Assembly: GCF_003752175.1 (NCBI RefSeq)
Contig: NZ_RJVF01000010.1
Coordinates: 310,001 to 374,000 of the forward strand
Reading direction: 5' to 3'
From: Comamonas sp. BIGb0124
GTDB taxonomy: Bacteria; Pseudomonadota; Gammaproteobacteria; Burkholderiales; Burkholderiaceae_C
Length of the DNA stretch: 64,000 bases
Below are positions 26,226 through 34,311 of this stretch, piece after piece. The notes beneath the pieces were generated by a model. The model searched no databases, was not told the DNA's origin, and saw nothing but the letters and a program-made list of their open reading frames with translations. Positions within the stretch are counted from its first letter, which is position 1, and each line of letters starts with the position of its first letter. The position numbers and the translations under genes are program-made.

Positions 26226-26624
26226 ATGCACACCCTGGTTCTCGATTCCTTGCTCTCCGCGCCATCCTCGGCGGACTGCAAGGCCGTTTCGCCACGCGCG
26301 GCAGGTTCGTCTGCCCCCAGCCTGGCGAACGGCCCCTATACCGCCTGGCGCCTTGAGGCCGGCATCGCCGAGACGCTTCGTCCGGCCGCGCCGGGCCGCT
26401 TGTTCGTCACGTCGGGCCGGGTCTGGCTGACCGTGCGGCCCCCCGCCTCGCAGGCCCGCTTCGGTTGGGCTGCACGGCTGCGGCGTACCGCTTCCGGTCC
26501 GCAGGCGGTCGACCATGTCCTGCTGCCGGGCCAGTCGTTTGCCGCCGGTGCGGACAGCGAGCTGGTGGTCGAAGCCTGGGCCGTGGCGGGCGAATCCACC
26601 GAACTCGCCTGGCAGCCGGCATGA
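26226..26624 (+). CDS. DUF2917 domain protein
   Basis: 132 residues from the ATG at 26226, with GGAG six bases before it; the frame is open to 26163 but the upstream residues look random. The core GRLFVTSGRVWLTVRPPAS and DHVLLPGQSFAAGADSELVVEAW matches the small cupin-like DUF2917 family common in Burkholderiales. No enzymatic residues are evident and the function is unknown. In this order of bacteria such genes are often found next to a GcvA-like LysR regulator, as seen here. It converges on yqeY with 30 bases between stops. Confidence 0.75.
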   Translation: MHTLVLDSLLSAPSSADCKAVSPRAAGSSAPSLANGPYTAWRLEAGIAETLRPAAPGRLFVTSGRVWLTVRPPASQARFGWAARLRRTASGPQAVDHVLLPGQSFAAGADSELVVEAWAVAGESTELAWQPA

Positions 26625-26654
26625 CGCCGGCTGCGGCAGGGCAAGGGCAGTCGC

Positions 26655-27104
26655 TCAGCCCTTGGCGAGCGCTGCCTTCACGGCGGCCGAGATCAGGCCC
26701 ATTTCGGCCTTGCCGGCCAGTCGCGTCTTGACGGCGCCCATCACCTTGCCCATGTCGCCCGGGCCGCTGGCGCCGAGTTCGGTCACGATGGCCTGCACTT
26801 CGACCTGGACTTCCTCGGCCGACAGGCGGGCGGGCAGGTAGGCCTGAAGCACCAGCAGTTCGGCCTGTTCGATGGCAGCGAGGTCGGCACGGCCGGCCTG
26901 CTCGTAGGCGGCGATCGAGTCCTTGCGCTGCTTGATCAGCTTGTCGACCACGGCAACCACGGCGGTGTCGTCGAGCTCGATGCGCTCGTCCACTTCCTTT
27001 TGCTTGAGGGCGGCCAGCAGCATGCGGATGGTCCCCAGCCGCACGCTGTCCTTGGCGCGCATGGCGGTCTTCATGTCATCGGTGATCTGGGCTTTGAGGC
27101 TCAT
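26655..27104 (-). CDS. yqeY: GatB/YqeY domain protein
   Basis: 149 residues, the standard length. It is the YqeY tail domain found alone: MSLKAQITDDMKTAMRAKDSVRLGTIRMLLAALKQKE at the N-terminus and the GPGDMGKVMGAVK segment near residues 113-125. The same fold forms the C-terminus of the GatB amidotransferase subunit and may bind tRNA, but the function of the stand-alone protein is not established. It follows rpsU on the same strand, a widespread pairing, but a terminator separates them here. Confidence 0.9.
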   Translation of the reverse strand: MSLKAQITDDMKTAMRAKDSVRLGTIRMLLAALKQKEVDERIELDDTAVVAVVDKLIKQRKDSIAAYEQAGRADLAAIEQAELLVLQAYLPARLSAEEVQVEVQAIVTELGASGPGDMGKVMGAVKTRLAGKAEMGLISAAVKAALAKG

Positions 27105-27123
27105 GGTGTTTTCCTGGTAAGAA

Positions 27124-27160
27124 ACAAAAAACCCGCACCAAGCGTCCCTGGAGCGGGTTC
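27124..27160 (-). terminator. Rho-independent terminator after rpsU
   Basis: Read on the minus strand, the stem AACCCGC/GCGGGTT (27153-27159 with 27130-27136) is followed by a T-rich tract (27121-27131). It lies 60 bp past the rpsU stop and 20 bp before yqeY, so it probably reduces yqeY expression relative to rpsU. Confidence 0.75.
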
Positions 27161-27219
27161 ATCGGGCCTGCCGAAGACCTTGCAGCGTGTGCAGAGCCTT
27201 CAGTGCGACCGTGATCGTA

Positions 27220-27432
27220 TCAGTACAGCTTCTTGGGCAGCTGCATGCTGCGAACGCGCTTGTAGTGACGCTTGACGGCGGCTGCCTTCTTGCGCTTGCG
27301 TTCAGCCGTGGGCTTCTCGTAGAACTCGCGTGCGCGCAGTTCGGTCAGCAGGCCCAGCTTTTCAATGGTGCGCTTGAAGCGACGCAGTGCGACGTCAAAC
27401 GGCTCGTTTTCTTTAACGCGGATAGTGGTCAT
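27220..27432 (-). CDS. rpsU: 30S ribosomal protein S21
   Basis: 70 residues from the ATG at 27432, the canonical length. The sequence [21 protein letters not shown] and the highly basic tail [26 protein letters not shown] are unmistakable S21. It binds the 30S platform near the anti-Shine-Dalgarno region and assists initiation. Here it is followed by yqeY, but the dnaG-rpoD genes of the classical macromolecular synthesis operon are not adjacent. Confidence 0.98.
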
Positions 27433-27659
27433 TACGTAATGGTTTCCGAAATATGTGCGCGAAGAAGATCGGGCTTCGCGCGTGGTACCCCCGGATATCA
27501 GCCCGGGTTTGCTAGCAAAGCCCGACATTATAGCGCCTATATCGTCTCTGTCGCGCAAATACGGGGTTCACGTGTTCGGCCTGTCGCCCGAGGCTGCCCG
27601 TCCCGGCCTGCCCGCGGCGGCGTGCGAAGCCAGCGGCGCACCGCCCGCCGGCAATCGGA

Positions 27660-28409
27660 TCAGGGCTGAGGCGGCGTGTGCGGCGGCACCGGAGGCACCG
27701 GAGGCACCGGCGGAACGGGCGGGGTCGGCCGGGTCGGTGTGGTCGGTTGAGTCGGCGGGACGGTTCCGGCGGGCGGCGGCTCGATCGGCTCGACGGGCGG
27801 TACGGGGCCGACGGCCTGGGCCGATTGTTTGCCCGACATCCAGGCGATGAGCGACATGCGCATCGCTTCCTCGACCGACATGTCGATCTGCGTCACCCAG
27901 GCGCGCGGCACAAAGAAGGTGTAGCCACCGATCATGTAGCTCATGGGCAGGTAGACGGCGACGCGGTCTTCGCGCGTCACGCCGTCGGGCAGGGCCCAGA
28001 GGCTGTCGCGCGTGACCAGACCGATGATCTCGATGTCCTGGTTCGGCGAACGGACCACCACGACCTGCTGCTGCGGCTTGTCTTTTTCCTGGGGCGAGAA
28101 ATAGTCGGCAAAACTCTTGAGCGAGCTGTAGATGCTCTTGATCACCGGCAGGTTGTTGAAGGGCAGCTCGATGAACTCCATCACCTTCGACAGATAGTCC
28201 TTGCTCACCGCAAAGCCCACGGCGCACACGGCCGCCACGCCGAGGATCAGCCCCATGCCCGGCACATACAGGCTGCCGAAGATGGGTTGAATGACTTGAC
28301 GCGCCAGGTTTTCAGACCACGACAGGAAAAGGAACAGCAGATAGATGGTCAGCCCGATGGGCAGCAGCGCGACGAGGCCGCGCAGAAAATATTGGGAAAG
28401 TCGTTTCAT
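27660..28409 (-). CDS. DUF502 family membrane protein with Pro-rich tail
   Basis: 249 residues. Two transmembrane segments (about 10-32 and 50-72) and the soluble core GFAVSKDYLSKVMEFIELPFNNLPVIKSIYSSLK and YLPMSYMIGGYTFFVPRAWV match the DUF502 family, whose function is unknown. The last 50 residues are a Pro/Thr/Val-rich tail ending in several PPV repeats, matched in the DNA by repeated 9-bp GGAGGCACC units. The tail is likely disordered and cytoplasmic or periplasmic depending on topology. The upstream gap 28410-28803 contains a candidate small RNA on the other strand. Confidence 0.82.
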   Translation of the reverse strand: MKRLSQYFLRGLVALLPIGLTIYLLFLFLSWSENLARQVIQPIFGSLYVPGMGLILGVAAVCAVGFAVSKDYLSKVMEFIELPFNNLPVIKSIYSSLKSFADYFSPQEKDKPQQQVVVVRSPNQDIEIIGLVTRDSLWALPDGVTREDRVAVYLPMSYMIGGYTFFVPRAWVTQIDMSVEEAMRMSLIAWMSGKQSAQAVGPVPPVEPIEPPPAGTVPPTQPTTPTRPTPPVPPVPPVPPVPPHTPPQP

Positions 28410-28647
28410 GGCTTTGTGGGGAGGGCGGGGTGCACACGCATGCTGGCGGCGGGCGCCGGTCTGCAGGTGCGCGCGTCATCATACGTGGCTCCGGCGGCGA
28501 GCCGGGATGCCACGGGCGATCGCGCGAGTCGGAAACACGTGGTGGGATATCAAAAACGAAGCAGAGTTCCGATAGCGGCAGGGAGGCTGCAAGCGCTGGG
28601 ACAGATATCGATATGCGCACGCATTCCTTGTCCTTGCGTGGCCGTAC

Positions 28648-28791
28648 GGGCACAGTCTGTGTCCATGCAGCCGCTTCGATGCGATGCGGCCTGCACCAGT
28701 CACTTCGGCGAGAAGTGAAGGCGGGCTTGATCTGGACACGCATGCCAGATCATGTTTTTGCGGCCGGAACCCAGGTTCCGGCCGCTTTTTT
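28648..28791 (+). ncRNA. Candidate structured small RNA ending in a strong terminator
   Basis: Four successive stem-loops precede an intrinsic terminator. They are 28648-28664 (GGGCACA/TGTGTCC, loop GTC), 28667-28694 (GCAG-CCGC with GCGGCCTGC, one bulge), 28700-28718 (TCACTTC/GAAGTGA, loop GGCGA) and 28728-28752 (TGATCTGG/CCAGATCA). The terminator at 28760-28791 points along the plus strand, where no convincing gene lies upstream; DUF502 is divergent and the flavoprotein is convergent. The 5' end and promoter are not clear. I do not recognise it as 6S, SRP or tmRNA. Confidence 0.5.
28760..28791 (+). terminator. Strong intrinsic terminator, plus strand
   Basis: A perfect 12-bp inverted repeat, GCGGCCGGAACC and GGTTCCGGCCGC around CA, is followed by six T residues (28786-28791). 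On the opposite strand the stem is followed by A residues, so it acts on plus-strand transcripts only. Confidence 0.85.
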
Positions 28792-28803
28792 ATGTGCGGG
28801 ATG

Positions 28804-30105
28804 TCAGGCCCGTGGCGTTGCATGGGCACGGGCCAGGGCCTGTGCACAGGCATGGGCGCTGGCCCAGGCCCATTGAAAGTTGTAGCCGCCCAGCCAGCCG
28901 GTCACGTCCACCACTTCGCCGATGAAATACAGGCCGGGCTGACTCGATTCCAGGGTCTGCGAAGACAGGTCGCGCGTATCGACGCCACCCAGCGTCGCCT
29001 CGGCCTTGCGGTAGCCCTCCGTGCCGTTGGGCGTGATCTCCCAGTGCTTGAGGCTATCGGCCAGTTGCACCAGTGCCTTGTCGGTGCAGGCATTGACCGC
29101 ACGCTGCCATGCCTCCTGGCCCTGCACCCAGGTGTCGGCCAGCCGTGCCGGCAGACCGATCGCCGGGTTCTGGGCCAGCTCGTTGGCCAGCAGCTTGCGT
29201 GAGCCGGCTTGTTTGGCGGCCAGCAGCACCTGCTGCACGTCCACGTCGGGCAGCAGGTCGATGCGCAGCGGCGCGCCGGGTTGCCAGAAGCTCGAAATCT
29301 GCAGCACGGCCGGGCCCGACAGTCCGCGGTGCGTGAACAGCAGATCCTCGAGGAATTCTCCGCGCGCCTTGCCCTTGCCGGTGACGATCTGCACAGGCAG
29401 CGCCAGGCCGGCCAGCGAGGCGTAGGGCTTCCAGTGCGCTGCGTCGAAAGTCAGCGGGGCCAGGGCCGGCCGGGTCTCGGTCACGCGCAGCTTGAATTGC
29501 CGCGCCAGCCGATGGCCGAAGTCCGTGGCGCCGATCTTGGGGATGGACAGCCCGCCGGTGGCCACCACCACGGCCGTGCAGTGCACGGGTCCGCGGTCGG
29601 TGTCCAGCACGTAGGCGGCCGCGCCGGGCGCTTGGCCCCCGGTGTCGGGGCGATGCGCAACCGCCTGTACGGCACAGGGCTGCCAGCGCTGCACCCGGCC
29701 GGCCTCGGCTTCGCGCAGCAGCAGGTCGATGATGGACTCGCTGCTGTCGTCGCAGAACAACTGGCCTTTGTGCTTTTCGTGATGGGCGATGCGGTGGCGC
29801 TGGACCAGGTCGATGAATTTCGAGGCCGGATAACGCGTCAGCGCCGAGCGGCAGAAGTTCGGGTTGGCGCTGAGAAACTGGGCCGGGCTGGCCTCGCGGT
29901 TGGTGAAGTTGCAGCGGCCGCCGCCCGAGATGCGGATTTTCTCGGCCACCTTTTCGCTGTGGTCGACGACCAGGACACGCAGGCCGGCTTGTCCGGCCTG
30001 GCCGGCGCAGAACAGCCCGGCCGCGCCGGCACCGATCACCACCACATCGAAAAAAGGCACCGGCGTGCGTGGCGAAGAAGGGGGAGCGGAAGGGGCAGAA
30101 GACAT
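28804..30105 (-). CDS. HI0933-family NAD(P)/FAD-dependent oxidoreductase
   Basis: 433 residues. The N-terminal FAD Rossmann motif is VVVIGAGAAGLFCAGQAG (about residues 21-38), followed by the family signature KIRISGGGRCNFTN (about 56-69) and a C-terminal FAD-contact stretch GLYFIGEVVDVTGWLGGYNFQWAWASA. These mark the HI0933/YhiN/BaiN group of flavoproteins. Members have been linked to reduction of unsaturated rings, but the substrate is generally unknown. No signal peptide is seen. The gene ends 12 bp from the small-RNA terminator on the other strand. Confidence 0.85.
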   Translation of the reverse strand: MSSAPSAPPSSPRTPVPFFDVVVIGAGAAGLFCAGQAGQAGLRVLVVDHSEKVAEKIRISGGGRCNFTNREASPAQFLSANPNFCRSALTRYPASKFIDLVQRHRIAHHEKHKGQLFCDDSSESIIDLLLREAEAGRVQRWQPCAVQAVAHRPDTGGQAPGAAAYVLDTDRGPVHCTAVVVATGGLSIPKIGATDFGHRLARQFKLRVTETRPALAPLTFDAAHWKPYASLAGLALPVQIVTGKGKARGEFLEDLLFTHRGLSGPAVLQISSFWQPGAPLRIDLLPDVDVQQVLLAAKQAGSRKLLANELAQNPAIGLPARLADTWVQGQEAWQRAVNACTDKALVQLADSLKHWEITPNGTEGYRKAEATLGGVDTRDLSSQTLESSQPGLYFIGEVVDVTGWLGGYNFQWAWASAHACAQALARAHATPRA

Positions 30106-30161
30106 GGCGCGTGATTGTCGCAGAGGGAACGGGCCGCCCCCCGTGGCGAGAGGTGCCGGAA

Positions 30162-30839
30162 TCAGTTGGCGGTCGTGGCCAGGCCGGGGAACAGCTCGCG
30201 CAGGGCCTGTGCCACGATCTGCAGCGCGATCGCGGTCAGCAGGATGCCGGCCACGCGGTTGGTCAGCTCCATGCCGACCTTGCCCAGCCGCAGCGACAGC
30301 GGTCCACTGATGAGGAAAGTCAGGGCCATGAAGGCCGCCATGGCCACGCAGGCCAGCGACAGGATCAGGATGTCCGGTACGGTGTTGTAACGGCCCGTCA
30401 TGGCGATGATGAAGGACACCGAGGCCCCGCCCACCGAAAACGGGAAGACCAGCGGGATGGCGATGACCGAGCGCCAGTCGGTCTGCAGCCGAGCGGCGAG
30501 CTCAGCGTTCTTGTGGGTGTCGCCGCCGGTATGGCCCTGGCCCATCATCATGGGAATGGCCCACAGCACCAGCACCAGGCCGCCCGTCAGGCTCAGTGCG
30601 ACGCTGGTCACGCCCAGCGCACGCAACAGAATCTGGCCAAAGCACGCAAACATCACCAGGACGCCCGACAGCACATAGAACATGCGCTTGGCGATCAGCC
30701 GCTGGTCCTCGCGCGAAAAACTCTTGGCCACCGGCGTGTAGATCGAAATCGCCACCGGGGGGCAGAAAATGGTCATCATGCCGACCAGGAAACGCAGGAC
30801 GTCCTGAACGGTCAGCGTGATGGAAAACAGCTCGTGCAT
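30162..30839 (-). CDS. MarC family integral membrane protein
   Basis: 225 residues from the ATG at 30839 (MHELFSITL). Six predicted transmembrane helices with the MarC/UPF0056 pattern: PPVAISIYTPVAKSFSREDQRLIAKR near the start, a central ALSLTGGLVLVLWAIPMMMG and the late GPLSLRLGKVGMELTNRVAGILLTAIALQIV. The family was once named for multiple antibiotic resistance, but its function is not established. The frame remains open upstream to 31271, but that stretch overlaps the nnr gene and is not homologous. 170 bp separate it from nnr. Confidence 0.85.
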   Translation of the reverse strand: MHELFSITLTVQDVLRFLVGMMTIFCPPVAISIYTPVAKSFSREDQRLIAKRMFYVLSGVLVMFACFGQILLRALGVTSVALSLTGGLVLVLWAIPMMMGQGHTGGDTHKNAELAARLQTDWRSVIAIPLVFPFSVGGASVSFIIAMTGRYNTVPDILILSLACVAMAAFMALTFLISGPLSLRLGKVGMELTNRVAGILLTAIALQIVAQALRELFPGLATTAN

Positions 30840-31009
30840 GGGTCGCGAGGGGGTAACGGGACGGGATGAAGGGCGTGGCGGACAGTGGACGGGAGCACCG
30901 CGCCATGGCGAGTTGCCAGGGCGGGCGAAGGCCTCGAGGGCCGGTACGCCTGCGTGCGGCGCACCCAAATTGTGCCTGATGCGGCGGCGGCGCCGCTCAC
31001 CCCTGTGGT

Positions 31010-32554
31010 TCAGCCGCCGCGGGCGAGCACGCTCGCGGTCAGGGCTGGGCCGTCGTCGTCGAGCGGCCCTGCGGCATGGCCATGGTGGTACACCGCGCGG
31101 CAGGCCGCTTCGAAATCGGAGTGGCCACCGGCCAGCTCCGCGCCGATCAGTCCGGCCAGCACATCGCCCGTTCCGGCCGTGGCCAGTCGTGCGTTGCCCG
31201 TCGGATTGATGTGGGGCGTGCGCCCGGCGGCGGCGATCACGGTGCCCGATCCCTTGAGGACCACGGTGCACCGGTAGGTTTCGGCCAGCTTCTGCGCACT
31301 GCTCATCCGGTGGGCCTGCACGTGGGCCGTATCACTGCCCAGCAGGCGCGCCGCCTCGAGTGGATGGGGCGTGAGCACCGTCGATCGGCCCGCCGCGTGG
31401 CGTTGCGCGAGTTGCCGGCGCCAGGCTGGGGCCGTGCGGCTGTCCCCGGCCAGCGCGTTGAGGGCGTCGGCATCCAGCACCAGCCGTGCGCTGTCGGCCA
31501 GCACCCGGGTCAGCACGGTCTGCACGGCCCGGCCGCCGCCGCAGCCGCAGACCACGGCCGAACGAGGGCGTGCCAGGTCCTGGCCGGCCAGCTCCGCCGT
31601 CATGAGTTCGGGTTGCAGGGGATGGAAGGCCGGTGCACCGGTGTCAGCCGCGTCCAGCAAGACGGTATGGACCCGCCCGGCGCCGTGATGCAGGGCCGCC
31701 ATCGATGCCAGCCAGGCGGCTCCGGTCATGCCGGGGGCGCCGCCCACCACCACCACATCGCCGCGTGAGCCCTTGTGACTGGCATGGGCCTGAACGGTGT
31801 TCGCCGGTGCCGGATTGAGCCAGGCCGTCGGCACGCCTTTGCCCTCAGGCGTCTGGCTGTCGGTGCCCAGGTCATCCAGCCAGATGCGCCCGCAGGCGTC
31901 GCGCCCCTGGTGGGTAAAAAGCCCCGGCTTGAGCGTCAAGAGGCTCAACGTGTCGGTGGCCTGCACATGGCAGTCATGCGCGACGCCCGAGCCGGCGAAC
32001 AGGCCCGACGGCAGGTCGAGGCTGAGCACCGTGGCGCCCGCTTCCCGGCCCGAATTGATATGGCCGATCCATGCGGCTGCCCGGCCTTCGGGAGGACGCT
32101 GGGCGCCGATGCCCAGCAAGGCGTCGATGCAGAGATCGAAGCGCTCCGGCGGGGCTTCGGCCCACTGCAGTGCGGTGGTGCCGGTCGCCGTCCGCCAGGC
32201 TTCCAGTTGCGCCCAACTGCGGTGGCTGTCCGGCGGCGTGCGCTCGGGCGTGCCCAGCCAGGTCAGGTGAACGGCCTTGCCCCAGCGTGCCAGGTGCAGG
32301 GCGGCCTCCAGGCCGTCGCCACCGTTGTTGCCCGGGCCGCACGCCACCCAGATGCGCTGCGCGTGGGGCCTCAAGGCCAGTGCCAGGCGCGCCGCCGCCA
32401 GGCCGGCCCGGGCCATGAGGGTGTGCGCGGGCAATGCGGCCTGCCAGTCCTTTTCAAGGCGGCGCGTGGCGCAGCCGTCGAACAGCGGCAGACGCGGGCC
32501 AGCTTCCACCAGCACGGTGTTCGTGGCCCCGAGGCCATGCGGGATCGCTTGCAT
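31010..32554 (-). CDS. nnr: Bifunctional NAD(P)H-hydrate epimerase/dehydratase
   Basis: 514 residues from the ATG at 32554. The N-terminal YjeF epimerase domain (about 25-225) contains GPGNNGGDGLEAALHL and LSLDLPSGLFAGSG. The C-terminal ADP-dependent dehydratase (about 240-514) has VVGGAPGMTGAAWLAS, VLKGSGTVIA and the ATP/ADP-binding NARLATAGTGDVLAGLIG. It repairs hydrated NAD(P)H, epimerising the R form and dehydrating the S form. It is longer in-frame upstream to 33775, but that reading is antisense-like to no homologue and overlaps the DadA-like gene. Confidence 0.93.
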   Translation of the reverse strand: MQAIPHGLGATNTVLVEAGPRLPLFDGCATRRLEKDWQAALPAHTLMARAGLAAARLALALRPHAQRIWVACGPGNNGGDGLEAALHLARWGKAVHLTWLGTPERTPPDSHRSWAQLEAWRTATGTTALQWAEAPPERFDLCIDALLGIGAQRPPEGRAAAWIGHINSGREAGATVLSLDLPSGLFAGSGVAHDCHVQATDTLSLLTLKPGLFTHQGRDACGRIWLDDLGTDSQTPEGKGVPTAWLNPAPANTVQAHASHKGSRGDVVVVGGAPGMTGAAWLASMAALHHGAGRVHTVLLDAADTGAPAFHPLQPELMTAELAGQDLARPRSAVVCGCGGGRAVQTVLTRVLADSARLVLDADALNALAGDSRTAPAWRRQLAQRHAAGRSTVLTPHPLEAARLLGSDTAHVQAHRMSSAQKLAETYRCTVVLKGSGTVIAAAGRTPHINPTGNARLATAGTGDVLAGLIGAELAGGHSDFEAACRAVYHHGHAAGPLDDDGPALTASVLARGG

Positions 32555-32607
32555 GCCGCCTATTAAACCCCAGCCGGGCATCGGCTGCCATCCGTCTGGC
32601 GCGGCCC

Positions 32608-34032
32608 TCAGCGCAGCGCGCGCAATTGGCTGGCCAACAGGTTGGCGCAGGGCAGGCTCTGCGACCAGCCCTGCAGACCGTGGCCCAGGTTGAACCACAG
32701 GTTGCGTCGTTCGCTGCTGCCCACGATGGGCTGGCCGCTGGCTGTCTGCAGCACGGTCGAGCGCCACATCTGCGCACCGGCGTCGCGCGATGCAGCGCCG
32801 GGAAACCAGTCGGTCAGGCTCTGGTGGATCTCGCGCAGCGCGCTTTCGTCCCGGCCTTCGTCGTGGACGCCCAGCCGGTAGGCCCCGCTCACGCGGATGC
32901 GATGACCCATGCGGCTGATGCTGGCCTGCCGGGCTGCATCCGTCACCATCGCATGGCGTGGCGCGTGAAGCGGCTCGCGCAGCGCCGCGCTCCAGGTGTA
33001 GCCGTGCAGCGGGCGGGCATCGAGCGCGATGCGCAGCGGCTGCAGCAGCCGGGGCGCCGCCGCTCCGTTGCAGAGGACCAGATGTTCCGTCGTCAGCTCT
33101 TCGCCCGAAGCCAGACGCAGCGACCAGGCCGTGCGGCCTTCGCGCGGCTCGATCGAAACGACTCGCCGGTTGAACAGGAAATTCACCCCCAGGCGCTGGG
33201 CCTCGGCACGCAGGGCCAGGGCGAACTGACGGCAGTTGCCGACCTCGTCTTCGGGCAGCAGCACCGCACCGGCCAGCGGCGTTTCTTCCTGGATGCCGGG
33301 CTCGAGGCCTCGGACCTCGTCGGCCTCCAGCCAGCGGGCGGCGACACCGGCGGCACGCAGTTGCGGCAGCGCACGCTGCCAGCGCTCGCGTCCGGCTCTG
33401 TCGCGCAGCACGATCAGATGACCATGACCGCCTTCGAGGTCGAAATTGAGACGCTGAGCCAGTTGGCGCTGGAGACTGGGTTCCGGATCGTGCTCGGCTT
33501 CGGCGGCCGGCGGCGGGGCAGGATGCGCAGCCGCAGCGGGAGCCGCGCCGTCGGGGCCGGCCTCGCGTGCGGCGTCGTGTGCGGCCGGGTCGGTGGAGCC
33601 GTCGCCGCCGGCCGGGCCGCCGTCCAGGGCCGCCCTGTCTTCCGACGCATGGGCGGGCGTGCCGTCTCCTGCCTCGACCGTGACGGCCGGGGAGGGCGTC
33701 GCCGGTGTCGCCGGCTCGGGCAGGGGGTGTTCGGCCAGCCAGGCCGCATGGTGGCCGGCCTGGCGCCGCGCCCATGCGGACAGGGCAGGGCGTGCGAGAG
33801 GAATGTCGAGCGTGGGAAAGCCGTGGCTGAGCAGGCCGAGCCGCGCCCGCAGGCCGCCGGGCGACGGCCAGAGTGCCGGGTGCATGCGGGTGATGAGGCC
33901 GGCCGGGGCAAAGCTGGCCTCCTGGGCCGCACTGCTGCGCTCCTCGACGACGGTGACGTCATGGCCTTCCCGTGCCAGGACATAAGCGGTCGTCAGGCCC
34001 ACGACGCCTGCGCCGATGATGTGGATGTTCAT
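32608..34032 (-). CDS. DadA-like D-amino-acid dehydrogenase with low-complexity insert
   Basis: 474 residues from the ATG at 34032. A DAO-family flavoprotein: IIGAGVVGLTTAYVLAREGHDVTVVEE (residues 5-31, abridged) is the FAD site, and the C-terminal SGQPIVGSSERRNLWFNLGHGLQGWSQS is typical of DadA. It should oxidise D-amino acids and pass electrons to the respiratory chain. Residues about 103-185 form an Ala/Pro/Asp/Gly-rich segment that interrupts the fold between the FAD and substrate domains; ordinary DadA proteins are about 60 residues shorter. The base composition of the insert matches its surroundings. Confidence 0.82.
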   Translation of the reverse strand: MNIHIIGAGVVGLTTAYVLAREGHDVTVVEERSSAAQEASFAPAGLITRMHPALWPSPGGLRARLGLLSHGFPTLDIPLARPALSAWARRQAGHHAAWLAEHPLPEPATPATPSPAVTVEAGDGTPAHASEDRAALDGGPAGGDGSTDPAAHDAAREAGPDGAAPAAAAHPAPPPAAEAEHDPEPSLQRQLAQRLNFDLEGGHGHLIVLRDRAGRERWQRALPQLRAAGVAARWLEADEVRGLEPGIQEETPLAGAVLLPEDEVGNCRQFALALRAEAQRLGVNFLFNRRVVSIEPREGRTAWSLRLASGEELTTEHLVLCNGAAAPRLLQPLRIALDARPLHGYTWSAALREPLHAPRHAMVTDAARQASISRMGHRIRVSGAYRLGVHDEGRDESALREIHQSLTDWFPGAASRDAGAQMWRSTVLQTASGQPIVGSSERRNLWFNLGHGLQGWSQSLPCANLLASQLRALR

Positions 34033-34145
34033 AAAGTCGGATGAGGCCAGCGGGGGAGCGGGCCTGTGTACTGCAATGTGCTTTGGTGAGAATCTGCTTG
34101 TTCTGGCGGGCTTCGGACACGGGCGGGAACCGGCGACCTGGGCCA

Positions 34146-34154
34146 TGCTATAAT
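34146..34154 (+). promoter_or_regulatory. Extended -10 promoter element for rpsB
   Basis: TGCTATAAT is a perfect -10 hexamer (34149-34154) with the TG extension. No good -35 hexamer is found 17 bp upstream, as expected for extended -10 promoters. It is about 158 bp before the rpsB ATG, leaving a long leader that may carry S2 autoregulation. Confidence 0.55.
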
Positions 34155-34311
34155 TTTGCCGCTTTGCAGAGTCCTTCCGGTGTTTCGGGGGCTGCAGAGT
34201 AAATCGCAAACCAATCCACCAAGGTGTTGTGTGTTGCCGCTGCGGCCTGAGGCCCCGGAGGCTCGTGCAATGTGCGGATTGGATTTTAGACCCAACCTTC
34301 GGAGTTCAAAC

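Noticed and set aside
27678-27730. Repeated 9-bp units at 27680-27720 as a CRISPR or intergenic repeat
   Set aside because: The units are in frame inside the DUF502 coding tail and encode PPV repeats; there are no spacers.
28430-28876. Plus-strand open frame through the DUF502/flavoprotein gap
   Set aside because: It reads through the hairpins and the terminator, has no Shine-Dalgarno and no protein-like composition. A non-coding RNA explains the region better.
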